This document shows, one piece after another, positions 26,343-34,474 of a stretch of 64,000 nt of DNA. The stretch covers positions 68,516 through 132,515 of the forward strand of contig NZ_BMRK01000005.1 of the NCBI RefSeq assembly GCF_014648595.1, read 5' to 3'. Position numbers and translations under genes: made by a program. This DNA is from Nocardioides luteus. Lineage in GTDB: Bacteria; Actinomycetota; Actinomycetes; Propionibacteriales; Nocardioidaceae. Numbering within the stretch: the stretch's first letter is position 1; each line of letters opens with the position of its first letter. The notes under the pieces were generated by a model. That model did no database searches and was not told the origin of the DNA. It saw only the letters and a list, made by a program, of their open reading frames with translations.

Positions 26343-26990
26343 GTGGACCACGACGTCGAGTACGCCAGCAAGGACTCCTCCGCCGAGAAGACGGAGGGCT
26401 CGGGGTTGCGTGGTGGGCTCGCGGCCGCGCTCTTCGTCGCGGGAGCCAGCTTCGTGCTCGGCGGGATGACGTCGTTCGCGCAGGGGTTCCTGCCGGAGTC
26501 GCTCGGGTCGTTCGCGAACTCGGCGAGCGGGTGGACGTTCATCACCGCGGTCCTGATCTTCATCGCCAAGCCGCGGTGGCTGCTGGCTGCCGTGCTCGGG
26601 GCGGCGAGCTTCGTGCTGCTCACCGTCGGATATGCGGTCGTCTCCCAGATGCGGGGTCTCTACTACAACCCGCTGATGTTCTCCGTCATCGGCGTGATCG
26701 TCGGGCCGTTCGTCGGCGTCGCCGCCAGTTGGCTGCGGGCCCAGGGCCTGCGGATGGCGCTCGGCACGGCGCTCCTCGCAGGCATCGGCATCGGTGAGGG
26801 GATCTACGGGCTGACGGTCGTCGCCGACACGACGAGCCCCGTCTACTGGACCCTGAGCATCGTCGTGGGCGTGGCGCTCCTGGTCGGCAGCATCGTGCGC
26901 AGGCTGCGCGGGGCCGTCCCGCTGATCGTGGCCGTCGCAGGCACGGCCGCCGTGGCTGCGGCGTTCAACGTGGCGTACTCGAGTCTCTGA
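26343..26990 (+). CDS. DUF6518-like integral membrane protein
   Basis: A 215-aa protein with six predicted transmembrane segments after a charged cytosolic tail of about 25 residues. The pattern (LFVAGASFVLGGMTSFAQGFLP, WTFITAVLIFIAKPRW, then paired helices to the C-terminus) resembles the DUF6518 family; function unknown. Its 3' end overlaps the convergent XRE gene by 26 bases (26965-26990). Confidence 0.75.
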   Translation: MDHDVEYASKDSSAEKTEGSGLRGGLAAALFVAGASFVLGGMTSFAQGFLPESLGSFANSASGWTFITAVLIFIAKPRWLLAAVLGAASFVLLTVGYAVVSQMRGLYYNPLMFSVIGVIVGPFVGVAASWLRAQGLRMALGTALLAGIGIGEGIYGLTVVADTTSPVYWTLSIVVGVALLVGSIVRRLRGAVPLIVAVAGTAAVAAAFNVAYSSL

Positions 26991-27846
26991 CGGCTGGCGG
27001 CTTCTCCGACGTCACCCAGCTCGCCAGCAGGTCCAGTCCCTGCCGAGCGGTCGTGCCCGGCTCCGTCGTGTAGACGAAGAGGGTCTGGTCGGGGTCGCCG
27101 GGGAGGCTGAGCGACTCGTAGGAGATGGTCAGCTCACCGGCGATCGGGTGGCGGAGTCGCTTGGTCCCGTGGGTCCGCTGGAAGACGCGGTGCTCCTGCC
27201 ACCAGCGGCGGAAGTCGGGGCTCAGCTCGGTGAGCTCTTCGACGAGCTCGGCGGTCGCCCGGTCGTCGGGGTTGTTGCCGGCGTCGAGCCGCAGGCTCTC
27301 GACCGCCGCCCGAGCCTGGACGTCCCAGTCGACGAAGAGGGTGCGGGCCTCGTCGCTCAGCAGCATCCAACGCGCGTAGTTGCGCTCGCGGTGCGGGAGG
27401 TTCTCGAAGTCCGCGAGCAGCGCCCGAGCCATCCGGTTGCTGGCCAGGATGTCGGTACGCCGCCCCGTGATGAAGGCGGGCAGCCGGTCGAGCGACTCCA
27501 GGAACTGGTGCAGCCCGGGCCGGACGCGTTGGACGCTCGGAACCCTCGAGCTGGTCGACGGCAGCGGGGTGCCGACGAGGTGTCCGAGGTGGGTGCGCGC
27601 GGCGTCGTCGAGCTGCAGGGCGCGGGCGATCGCGTCCAGGACCGCTCCGGACGGGACGATGCGCCGGCCCTGCTCGAGCCGCGTGTAGTAATCGGTCGAG
27701 ACGCTGGCGAGCAGCGCGACCTCCTCGCGGCGGAGCCCGGGTACGCGGCGTACGCGGCCGTCGGCTGGCAGACCGGTGCGCGAGGGGTCGACCGACGCCC
27801 GTGCGTGGCGCAGGAAGTCGGCCAGCTCGAGGTTCCGATCGGACAT
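26965..27846 (-). CDS. XRE family transcriptional regulator with MmyB-like ligand domain
   Basis: A 293-aa regulator: HTH_31-type helix-turn-helix (DFLRHARASVDPS, then GLRREEVALLASVSTDYYTRLEQGR, about residues 6-57) followed by a PAS-like MmyB domain (FITGRRTDILASNRMARALLADF; WWQEHRV; HPIAGELTISYESL). In actinobacteria such regulators are usually divergent from an SDR oxidoreductase they control, as here. ATG 27846 has CACGCT six bases upstream. Ligand likely a small hydrophobic molecule, by family analogy only. Confidence 0.92.
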   Translation of the reverse strand: MSDRNLELADFLRHARASVDPSRTGLPADGRVRRVPGLRREEVALLASVSTDYYTRLEQGRRIVPSGAVLDAIARALQLDDAARTHLGHLVGTPLPSTSSRVPSVQRVRPGLHQFLESLDRLPAFITGRRTDILASNRMARALLADFENLPHRERNYARWMLLSDEARTLFVDWDVQARAAVESLRLDAGNNPDDRATAELVEELTELSPDFRRWWQEHRVFQRTHGTKRLRHPIAGELTISYESLSLPGDPDQTLFVYTTEPGTTARQGLDLLASWVTSEKPPAVRDSSTPR

Positions 27847-28016
27847 GGCCTCAGCGTGGCACAACGTGCTGCGTACCGCCTGGGTCTGTGAGTCCTAGGC
27901 AGTCTCGTCCCAGGTCGACGAGGGTCAGTTGTACGGCTCTTTCAGCAGCTTTTCGGGACCAGACTCGATGACGCCGGAAGCGACCGCTGCCGGCTCCGTC
28001 GAGCAAAGGAATCACG

Positions 28017-28883
28017 ATGACCTATCCCACCGACAAGCCGGCCACCTGGTTCGTCACCGGAGCCTCCCGCGGCCTCGGTCTCGAGCTCGCCAAGCAGCTG
28101 CTCGAGCGCGGCGACAAACTGGCCGCGACCACCCGCTCCGCCCAGCGTCTGATCGGGTCGCTCGGCGAGACCGACACCTCTCGGCTGCTGACCTTCGAGC
28201 TGGACCTCACCGACGAGGCCGCGGTCGCTCGGGCCGTGACCGAGACCGTCGAACGGTTCGGCTCCCTGGACGTGGTCGTCAACAACGCCGGCTACGGCTT
28301 CCTCGCCGCGGTCGAGGAGGTCAGCGACGTCCAGGCCCGCGAGATGTTCGACGTCCAGATCTTCGGTGCGTGGAACGTCCTGCGACAGACGCTCCCGGTG
28401 ATGCGCCGGGCCCGGAGCGGGCACATCATCAACGTCTCCTCGATCCTCGGACTCACCGCCTTCCCGGGCTGGGGGCTCTACAGCGCCGGCAAGTACGCCC
28501 TCGAGGGACTCACCAGCTCGCTGGCCCTCGAGGTCGCCGACCTCGGCATCGACGTCACCCTCATCGAGCCCGGCTACATGCAGACCGACTTCCTGCGCCC
28601 CGTATCCCTCGGCCTGCCGACGACGACGGTCGAGGGTTACGCGGCGATCCGGGAGATGACCGACGCCCACCTGGCGATGCCCGGCACTCAGCTCGGCGAC
28701 CCGGCGAAGGCCGCGGCGGCGATCATCTCCGTCGCCGAGTCGGGCACCGCACCCCTGCACCAGCTGCTCGGCTCGGACTCGTACGCCCTCGCCGGCGGTG
28801 CCGTCGAGGCGCTCAGGAACGACATCGAGGCGGGAAGGAAGCTCGCCGAGACGACCGACATCGCGGAGCTGGCTCAGCGATAG
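28017..28883 (+). CDS. SDR family NAD(P)-dependent oxidoreductase
   Basis: A 288-aa classical short-chain dehydrogenase. Cofactor motif TGASRGLGLE (about residues 14-23), NNAGYG, catalytic Ser in NVSSILG, and YSAGK (YxxxK). The substrate side is unassigned. AAAGGA about six bases upstream supports ATG 28017. The divergent XRE/MmyB regulator, 170 bases away, is the probable controller. Confidence 0.93.
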   Translation: MTYPTDKPATWFVTGASRGLGLELAKQLLERGDKLAATTRSAQRLIGSLGETDTSRLLTFELDLTDEAAVARAVTETVERFGSLDVVVNNAGYGFLAAVEEVSDVQAREMFDVQIFGAWNVLRQTLPVMRRARSGHIINVSSILGLTAFPGWGLYSAGKYALEGLTSSLALEVADLGIDVTLIEPGYMQTDFLRPVSLGLPTTTVEGYAAIREMTDAHLAMPGTQLGDPAKAAAAIISVAESGTAPLHQLLGSDSYALAGGAVEALRNDIEAGRKLAETTDIAELAQR

Positions 28884-28917
28884 TCGACGGAGCCGGGGAG
28901 GCCGCGGGCGCCCCGGC

Positions 28918-29508
28918 TCAGCTCTCGATCGGGAAACGTACGCCGGTGAGCTCCTCGGAGACGGTCCACAGCCGCTGCTGGGTCTGCAGGTCGTAGGAGG
29001 CGGGGCTGGAGGTGACCGGCTTCGGGTGGCCACGGAGCTCGCCGCGGCTGCTGGGTCCGTAGTACTGACCACCCATGACGGCCGGGTCGGTGGCGGCGCG
29101 CAGGGTGGGCAGGGCGCCCATGGCTGCCGGCTGGGTGATCAGCGGGCCCAGCGCCGTGAAGAGCAGCCTGACAGCGGCAGGGGCGTGGCGAGCGAGCTCG
29201 GTCGCCGAGACTCCGGGGTGGGCGGCGACAGCGGTCGTGGTGCCGCGGCCGGAGAGCCGGCGCTGGAGCTCGTAGGTGAACATCAGGTTGGCGAGCTTGG
29301 CCTGGCCGTACGCAGCGACCCGGTCGTAGGAACGGTCCCACTGCAGGTCGTCGAAGTGGATGTCGGCCCTGATCCGGTGGCCCATGCTGCTCACCGTGAC
29401 GACCCGGGAGCCGGGCACGGGCAGCAGGTTGTCCAGCAGAAGTCCGGTGAGGGCGAAGTGGCCGAGGTGGTTGGTGCCGAACTGCATCTCGAAACCGTCG
29501 GCGGTGGC
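28918..29508 (-). pseudogene. 5'-truncated SDR oxidoreductase remnant
   Basis: The frame encodes the C-terminal two thirds of a retinol-dehydrogenase-type SDR, from ATADGFEMQFGTNHLGHF onward, including VVTVSSMGH and YGQAKLANLMF (the YxxxK region). The N-terminal Rossmann half with TGxxxGIG and NNAG is absent. Reading upstream in the same frame meets TGA at 29509-29511, which is also the stop codon of the preceding SnoaL-like gene. A deletion therefore joined that gene's end to the middle of the SDR. An internal ATG (29487) could give a 189-aa fragment without a cofactor site. Confidence 0.8.
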
Positions 29509-29859
29509 TCACGCGGGCACCTTGTCGAGGAACCCGCGTACGTCCTGGATGCGCTGCTCCGCATCGACGACGACCACGTCGAAGCCGACGATGACCGGCT
29601 CCTCGCCGGCCGGCCCGAGACCCCACTGGAAGCGGGCCTGCTGGTGGTGGGCGTCGACCGCGCCGACCGGGGTGAAGACGAAGTCGGGGAACTGCGCGCG
29701 GGCGGCGCGGACGGTCGCCGCGACAGCCTCCCGGCCCTCGGCCACGGCGAGCGGGTCGACGTAGAGGCAGTCCTCGGACCAGTGCTCGGCGAGCAGCTCG
29801 GGAAGCCGCTCGTCCGTGGCGTTCCAGGTCTCGAGGTAGCGCGTCACGATGTCGTTCAT
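29509..29859 (-). CDS. SnoaL-like (NTF2 fold) protein
   Basis: A 116-aa single-domain protein: NDIVTRYLETWNATDERLPELLAEHWSEDCLYVDPLAVAEGREAV at the start and GFDVVVVDAEQRIQDVRGFLDKVPA at the end, both typical of small SnoaL-like/nuclear transport factor 2 proteins. A purine-rich GAAGGAAGA precedes ATG 29859. The C-terminus looks complete, so the adjacent deletion probably spared it. Family members are cyclases, isomerases or binding proteins; no role can be assigned. Confidence 0.85.
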   Translation of the reverse strand: MNDIVTRYLETWNATDERLPELLAEHWSEDCLYVDPLAVAEGREAVAATVRAARAQFPDFVFTPVGAVDAHHQQARFQWGLGPAGEEPVIVGFDVVVVDAEQRIQDVRGFLDKVPA

Positions 29860-29962
29860 GGTCTCTTCCTTCTCTCGACGGGGTTCGTGGAAGAAGGTTC
29901 GCCGCCCGCCGGTGCATCAGTCGATGACCTCAGAGGTCATGGCCGCCGAGACCCGGGGTGAC

Positions 29963-29968
29963 TAGCCT
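29963..29968 (+). promoter_or_regulatory. -10 element of the XRE gene at 29975
   Basis: TAGCCT, six bases before the GTG at 29975. Confidence 0.6.
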
Positions 29969-29974
29969 CGAGCC

Positions 29975-30754
29975 GTGACCGCAACCGTGACGCCGTCCTT
30001 CGTCGGCAGCGAGCTCCGTCGCTGGCGCGAGCTGCGTCGGCTGAGCCAGCTCGCGCTCGCCGCCCGGGCCGAGGTGAGCACCAGACACGTGAGCTACGTC
30101 GAGAACGGTCGCTCCCGGCCGACGCCGGAGATGATCCTTCGGCTGGCCGAGGTGATGGAGGTGCCGATGGCCGAGCAGAACCGGCTCCTGCTCGCCGGTG
30201 GGTTCGCGCCTCGCCATCCCCAGCGCTCCACCGACGACGATGCGCTGGCCGAGGTGATGGCGGGTCTGCGGCGCTTGCTGGACGCCCACGAGCCCTACCC
30301 GGCCCTGCTCCTCGACGACCGCTGGGATGTCGTCGACGCCAACGGTCCCGTTCACATGCTGCTCGACGGTTGCGACGCCGACCTGCTCGAGCCTCCGCTG
30401 AACGTGATCCGGCTCTGCCTCCACCCGCGAGGACTCGCCCAGCGCATCCGCAACCTCCCCGTCTGGCGTACCCACCTGCTCCAGCAGCTCGACCGCCGCA
30501 TCGCGCACACCGGCGGCGACCAGTCCCTGGTCGCGCTGCGGGACGAGGTCACGGCCTACGCCGCCGACCAGCCGTCGGCGCGGCCCGTGGCCGACCCGGT
30601 GGTCCGGATGGAGATCGAGACGGGCGGCGACGTCCTCTGCTTCTTCAGCGTCGCCGGCCAAATCGAGAACGCCTCCGACGTGACCCTCGACGGCCTCCAC
30701 CTGGAGACCTTCGTGCCCGCCGACGAGCGGACGCGGCGGCTGCTCAGCCCTTGA
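29975..30754 (+). CDS. XRE family transcriptional regulator with MmyB-like domain
   Basis: A 259-aa regulator with HTH (LRRWRELRRLSQLALAARAEVSTRHVSYVENGRSRPT, about residues 13-48) and a C-terminal MmyB-like domain (YPALLLDDRWDVVDANGPVHMLLDG). It faces away from the SnoaL/SDR-remnant pair, which may have been its target locus before the deletion. Its end overlaps the convergent Lrp gene by 11 bases (30744-30754). Confidence 0.9.
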   Translation: MTATVTPSFVGSELRRWRELRRLSQLALAARAEVSTRHVSYVENGRSRPTPEMILRLAEVMEVPMAEQNRLLLAGGFAPRHPQRSTDDDALAEVMAGLRRLLDAHEPYPALLLDDRWDVVDANGPVHMLLDGCDADLLEPPLNVIRLCLHPRGLAQRIRNLPVWRTHLLQQLDRRIAHTGGDQSLVALRDEVTAYAADQPSARPVADPVVRMEIETGGDVLCFFSVAGQIENASDVTLDGLHLETFVPADERTRRLLSP

Positions 30755-31196
30755 TCAGCCGCATCGTCTGGTGGGAGAGCAGCCGGTTGACGGCGGGCAG
30801 GCGGGAGATGGTGCCGAGGATCAACCGCTCGTACGCCTCGGGGTCGGCGACCTGGACCCGCAGGTAGTAGTCCGGCTGGCCGAGCATGCGGCGCATCTCG
30901 GTGACCTCGGGGATCGCGACCGCTGCGGCCTCGAAGTCCTCGATGGTCTTGGCGTCGTTGACGGCGATGTCGAGGGCGACGATGACTTCGAACCCGCGGC
31001 CGCCGCTCTTCGGGTCGATGCTGGCGTGGTAGCCGCGGATCACGCCCTCGCTCTCCAGCCGTTGCACGCGCCGGAGGCAGGGCGCAGGGGTCAGCCCGAC
31101 CCGCCGGGCGAGCTCCGCGTTGCTCAGTCGGGCATCATTCTCCAGTTCGGCAATGATTGCTCGATCCAGGTCATCAATAGACTGATCGTTGCGCAT
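30744..31196 (-). CDS. Lrp/AsnC family transcriptional regulator
   Basis: A 150-aa feast/famine regulator: winged HTH (LDRAIIAELENDARLSNAELARRVGLTPAPCLRRVQRLESEGVIRGY, about residues 9-55) and RAM effector domain (ending RLPAVNRLLSHQTMRL). Divergent from azlCD with a 63-base gap. In several bacteria an Lrp-type protein (AzlB) represses azlCD, so control of branched-chain amino acid export is likely. Start ATG 31196 has TAAATT six bases upstream. Confidence 0.94.
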   Translation of the reverse strand: MRNDQSIDDLDRAIIAELENDARLSNAELARRVGLTPAPCLRRVQRLESEGVIRGYHASIDPKSGGRGFEVIVALDIAVNDAKTIEDFEAAAVAIPEVTEMRRMLGQPDYYLRVQVADPEAYERLILGTISRLPAVNRLLSHQTMRLIKG

Positions 31197-31202
31197 TCGG
31201 CC

Positions 31203-31208
31203 AATTTA
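31203..31208 (-). promoter_or_regulatory. lrp-type gene -10 element, leaderless start
   Basis: TAAATT, six bases before the ATG at 31196. Confidence 0.6.
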
Positions 31209-31247
31209 GCATCGCCGATCGGCAACCCATGCGCGATCAGACTTTCC

Positions 31248-31253
31248 TAGACT
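31248..31253 (+). promoter_or_regulatory. azlC -10 element, leaderless start
   Basis: TAGACT, six bases before the GTG at 31260. Any regulator bound in the 39 bases between this and the opposite element would affect both genes. Confidence 0.6.
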
Positions 31254-31259
31254 TGCGCT

Positions 31260-31988
31260 GTGCAGATGTTGGAGATGGAGACGGCCTCACGAGAGCAGCC
31301 GAGCACCCGCGAGGAGGTCGTCGCAGGATGGCGGACCGTGCTGCCGGCGTGCGTCGCCGTGCTGCCGCTGGGGCTGGCCCTGGGTGTGCTCGTCGTCCAC
31401 ACCGGCTTCGCCTGGTGGTGGGCGCCGGTGCTGGGCGCCGTCGTGTTCGCCGGGACGATGGAGTTCCTGCTCATCGGTCTGCTGGCTGCCGCGGCGCCCC
31501 TCGCCCAGATCGCGGTCAGCACGCTGCTGGTGAACTTCCGCCACGTCTTCTACGCGATCTCCTTCCCGCTGCACCGGGTCCACGGCGGCGGCTGGAAGGC
31601 CTACAGCACCTTCGCGCTGACCGACGAGGTCTACGCTCTCACCGCGACGCCCGAGTCCGCGTCGTGGTCCCGCGCTCGCATCCTCAGCATCCAGGCCCTC
31701 TTCCACGTCGCCTGGGTGGTCTTCGTGGCGATCGGCGCCGGGCTGGGGTCGCTGATCCCGGCGCAGGTCGTCGGGCTCGAGTTCGCCGTCACGGCGCTGT
31801 TCGTGGTGCTGGGGCTGGAGGCGTACAAGGTCCGGCGGTCGCTGCCGGTGCCGGTGCTCGCCTTCGGCTGCGCGATCGTCGCCGCCCTGATCTCGCGCGA
31901 GAACATGCTGCTGATCGCGATGGGCATGTTCGTGGCCGCTCTCGTCGGTTCGTACGTCCTCTCCACCCGGAGGCGCCACGGTGTCTGA
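31260..31988 (+). CDS. azlC: AzlC family branched-chain amino acid exporter subunit
   Basis: Large subunit of the AzlCD (BrnFE-type) branched-chain amino acid exporter, 242 aa with about five to seven transmembrane helices. Family motifs include LPLGLALGVLV, GAVVFAGTMEFLLIGLL, LLVNFRHVFYAISFP and ALTDEVYAL. It overlaps azlD by eight bases. Confidence 0.93.
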   Translation: MQMLEMETASREQPSTREEVVAGWRTVLPACVAVLPLGLALGVLVVHTGFAWWWAPVLGAVVFAGTMEFLLIGLLAAAAPLAQIAVSTLLVNFRHVFYAISFPLHRVHGGGWKAYSTFALTDEVYALTATPESASWSRARILSIQALFHVAWVVFVAIGAGLGSLIPAQVVGLEFAVTALFVVLGLEAYKVRRSLPVPVLAFGCAIVAALISRENMLLIAMGMFVAALVGSYVLSTRRRHGV

Positions 31989-32310
31989 TCCCGTCTACAT
32001 CCTGTCCGGCATCGTCGTCTCGGCGGCGGTCACCTGGCTGCTCCGCGCGGCACCGTTCGCGATGCTCGCGCCTCTGCGGCACAGCGCGCTGCTGGCCCAC
32101 GTCGGCGAGCGGATGCCGGTCGGAGCGATGGTCATCCTGACCGTCTACGCCCTCCGCGACACCGACCCGACCGTGCTCGTCTCGGCCGGCCCGGCCGCGC
32201 TCGCCCTCGCGATCACCGTCGGGCTGCACCTGTGGCGCGGCAGCATGACGCTGAGCATCTTCGCCGGCACCGCCGCGTACGTCCTGGTCACCTCGTTCAT
32301 CGCCGCCTGA
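31981..32310 (+). CDS. azlD: AzlD family branched-chain amino acid exporter subunit
   Basis: The 109-aa small membrane subunit that pairs with AzlC. It has about four hydrophobic helices and the AzlD-like TWLLRAAPFAMLAPLRHSALLAHVGERMPVGAMVILTVYAL stretch. It starts at GTG 31981 inside the end of azlC. Confidence 0.92.
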   Translation: MSDPVYILSGIVVSAAVTWLLRAAPFAMLAPLRHSALLAHVGERMPVGAMVILTVYALRDTDPTVLVSAGPAALALAITVGLHLWRGSMTLSIFAGTAAYVLVTSFIAA

Positions 32311-32385
32311 CTCGTTTCGCCGCGACCCGAGCCGGATCAGGACGTACGCTGCTGGGGTCCGAACGTCCGTCGGAGGAGTGCGCAC

Positions 32386-32715
32386 ATGACAGAGCAGACG
32401 ATCCCCGAGCCGGTGGCGGCCTTCATCGAGGCCGTCAACCGCCACGACGAGCCCGCGTTCCTCGACGCCTTCACCGAGGGTGGTGCCGTCGACGACTGGG
32501 GCCGGGTCTTCACCGGGCGCGATCAGATCAAGGCGTGGAGCGACAACGAGTTCATCGGCGCGAACGGCACGCTCACCGTCGAGGAGGTGCGCACCGAGAA
32601 CGGCACCATCACCGTCGTCGGCGACTGGCGCTCCACCCACGCCAACGGCCGTTCGAAGTTCGACTTCGACGTCGAGGGCGACAAGATCACCCGGATGACC
32701 ATCCGCGAGGGCTGA
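32386..32715 (+). CDS. SnoaL-like (NTF2 fold) protein
   Basis: A 109-aa NTF2-fold protein (PVAAFIEAVNRHDEPAFLDAFTEGGAVDDWGRVFTGRDQIKAWSDNEFIG, then ITVVGDWRSTHANGRSKFDF). GGAGGAG seven bases before ATG 32386 marks the start. It ends seven bases before the convergent dienelactone-hydrolase-like gene. Function not known. Confidence 0.87.
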   Translation: MTEQTIPEPVAAFIEAVNRHDEPAFLDAFTEGGAVDDWGRVFTGRDQIKAWSDNEFIGANGTLTVEEVRTENGTITVVGDWRSTHANGRSKFDFDVEGDKITRMTIREG

Positions 32716-32721
32716 CCCCGC

Positions 32722-33474
32722 TCAGCCTCGCCCGCCGCCAAGGACGGTGTCGAGGAGCGGGAGCAGACGGTCCCAGTGACGCTTCAGCCCGGCCGGGTCG
32801 TACGCGTCGGTGTCCGACATGGTGAAGCCGTGGACGGTCTCGGGGTAGATCTCGGAGGTGTGGTCGACGCCGGCGTCGTCGAGCGCCTGGTTGAGCTCCG
32901 CCAGCGACTCCTCGGTCAGGTCGCTCGCGGCGTGGCCGAAGTGGGCGCGGGCGCGCAGCCGCTGGAAGGTCTCCGGACCGTCCGCGTTCACCGGCGCGTG
33001 GAACCCGGCGACGGCAGCCACCTGGTCCGGGTGGGCCGCGGCGGTGCGTACGGCGAGGAGACCGCCGATGCAGTAGCCGGTCACCCCGACCGGCCCGTCG
33101 CCGACCTCGGGCTGGGCGCGGAGGTGGTCGAGGTAGGCCCCGGCGTCGCTCAGCGTACGCTCGACGGTGTGGGCTCCGATCAGCGGCATGAACCGGTCGA
33201 TCAGACCAGGCCGGACGTCCTCGCCGATGTGGTCGGGGAGCTCGACGACAGGTGCGGGTCCTTCGCGGTAGAAGAAGTTCGGCACCAGCACGTAGTAACC
33301 GTGCGAGGCGAGCTCACCGGCCATCTCGCGGATGACCGGCCGGATGCCGAAGGCGTCTGCGTACATCAGTACGCCGGGGTGCTGCTCCCCGTCGTCGGGG
33401 AAGGCGGCGAAGGCGTCCGCCGTGCCGTCGGCGGTGGGGATCTGCGCGGGGATCTGCACGGTCTTCGTGGGCAA
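32722..33474 (-). CDS. Dienelactone hydrolase family protein
   Basis: A 250-aa alpha/beta hydrolase of the dienelactone hydrolase type. The nucleophile is a cysteine in the elbow GYCIGG (about residue 119), as in true DLH enzymes, and the catalytic His lies in ETVHGFTM. The start is most likely TTG 33474 (LPTKTVQIPAQ) behind GAGAGA; no better in-frame ATG or GTG is near. It is followed by Arr upstream on the same strand with a 20-base gap, so the two may be co-transcribed. Confidence 0.9.
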   Translation of the reverse strand: MPTKTVQIPAQIPTADGTADAFAAFPDDGEQHPGVLMYADAFGIRPVIREMAGELASHGYYVLVPNFFYREGPAPVVELPDHIGEDVRPGLIDRFMPLIGAHTVERTLSDAGAYLDHLRAQPEVGDGPVGVTGYCIGGLLAVRTAAAHPDQVAAVAGFHAPVNADGPETFQRLRARAHFGHAASDLTEESLAELNQALDDAGVDHTSEIYPETVHGFTMSDTDAYDPAGLKRHWDRLLPLLDTVLGGGRG

Positions 33475-33494
33475 GTGATCTCTCTCGTCGGGTG

Positions 33495-33914
33495 TCAGTT
33501 GATGATCTCGGCGCGCTCGGTGCGGATGGCGACCAAGCGCTCGCGCCACATCTGCAGCGCCTCAGGGGTCAGCCGGGTCCAGTCGAGGACCTCGGCCACG
33601 ATCCGCAGCGGCTCGGTGCTGCGGAAGGAACGGGTCGGGTTGCCCGGGAACTTCTTGTCGGTGACGTTGGGGTCGTTCTCGAACTCCCCGGTCGGCTCGA
33701 CCTGGTAGACCCGCGGCTCGGCCTCCCCGTCGGCCAGGTCGACCGCGAGCTCGGCGGCGAGGCCGGCTCCGTCGCGCAGCGCGGTGAAGTAGATGTGGTT
33801 CATCGTCACCTCGGGCCGGTAGTTCGACGGGAACCCGGGGGTGAGGAGGTCGCCGACCTTCAGGTCGGCCGTCGTGCCGTGGAAGAAGGGTCCATCATCG
33901 AGCGGCTCAGCCAT
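33495..33914 (-). CDS. arr: NAD(+)-rifampin ADP-ribosyltransferase Arr
   Basis: A 139-aa enzyme that transfers ADP-ribose from NAD+ to the C23 hydroxyl of rifamycins and inactivates them. The family core is intact: FHGTTADLKVGDLL (His12), MNHIYFTAL (Tyr41), VEPTGEFENDP and NVTDKKFPGNPTRS, in the normal length for chromosomal Arr proteins. Start ATG 33914 has TAGCCT six bases upstream. Predicts intrinsic rifampicin tolerance. Confidence 0.95.
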   Translation of the reverse strand: MAEPLDDGPFFHGTTADLKVGDLLTPGFPSNYRPEVTMNHIYFTALRDGAGLAAELAVDLADGEAEPRVYQVEPTGEFENDPNVTDKKFPGNPTRSFRSTEPLRIVAEVLDWTRLTPEALQMWRERLVAIRTERAEIIN

Positions 33915-33920
33915 GCTCGC

Positions 33921-33926
33921 AGGCTA
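33921..33926 (-). promoter_or_regulatory. arr -10 element, leaderless start
   Basis: TAGCCT, six bases before the ATG at 33914. Confidence 0.6.
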
Positions 33927-34021
33927 GCAACAGCGCTCTGGCCGACGCGCCTCATTTCGGTCGCAGGCGGGCGTACGATCGGCCTGCACATCATCCGGTC
34001 GCGGCGGAAGGACAGGGGTCC

Positions 34022-34474
34022 ATGACCGACGAGATCCGGCCGGCACGGCCGCAGGACGCCCCGCGGCTGAAGGAGATCGCGCTCGCCGCCTACGGCGTCT
34101 ACGTGGAGCGGATCGGTCTCGAGCCCGCACCGATGACGGCCGACTACGACGAGGCGATCGCGTCCGCAGAGGTCTCGGTGGCGACGGTCGACGGCGAGAT
34201 CGCCGGCTACGTCGTCGTACGTCCTGGCGACCGCGAGCTGCTGGAGAACGTCGCGGTCGCGCAGGGTCATCAGGGACAGGGGATCGGGCGAGCCCTGATC
34301 GACCACGTCGAGAAGCGGGCGAAGGAGCGCGGCGCGACGTACGTCGAGCTCTACACGCACGAGCTGATGACCGAGAACCGGCAGCTCTACGCGCGGCTCG
34401 GCTATCAGGAGTTCGGCTTCATCGTCGAGGACGGCTTCCGCCGGGTGCTGATGGAGAAGCGGCTAGCCGGCTGA
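34022..34474 (+). CDS. GNAT family N-acetyltransferase
   Basis: A 150-aa acetyltransferase with the acetyl-CoA motif VAQGHQGQGIGRALIDHVEKRAKERG (about residues 79-104) and the C-terminal NRQLYARLGYQEFGF motif. Substrate unknown. Its end overlaps the convergent DHFR-like gene by 12 bases. Confidence 0.93.
   Translation: MTDEIRPARPQDAPRLKEIALAAYGVYVERIGLEPAPMTADYDEAIASAEVSVATVDGEIAGYVVVRPGDRELLENVAVAQGHQGQGIGRALIDHVEKRAKERGATYVELYTHELMTENRQLYARLGYQEFGFIVEDGFRRVLMEKRLAG

Noticed and set aside
29509-29511. Programmed readthrough of the SnoaL stop into the SDR remnant
   Set aside because: The SDR part lacks a cofactor site and the SnoaL C-terminus looks natural, so a deletion explains the frame relation more simply.
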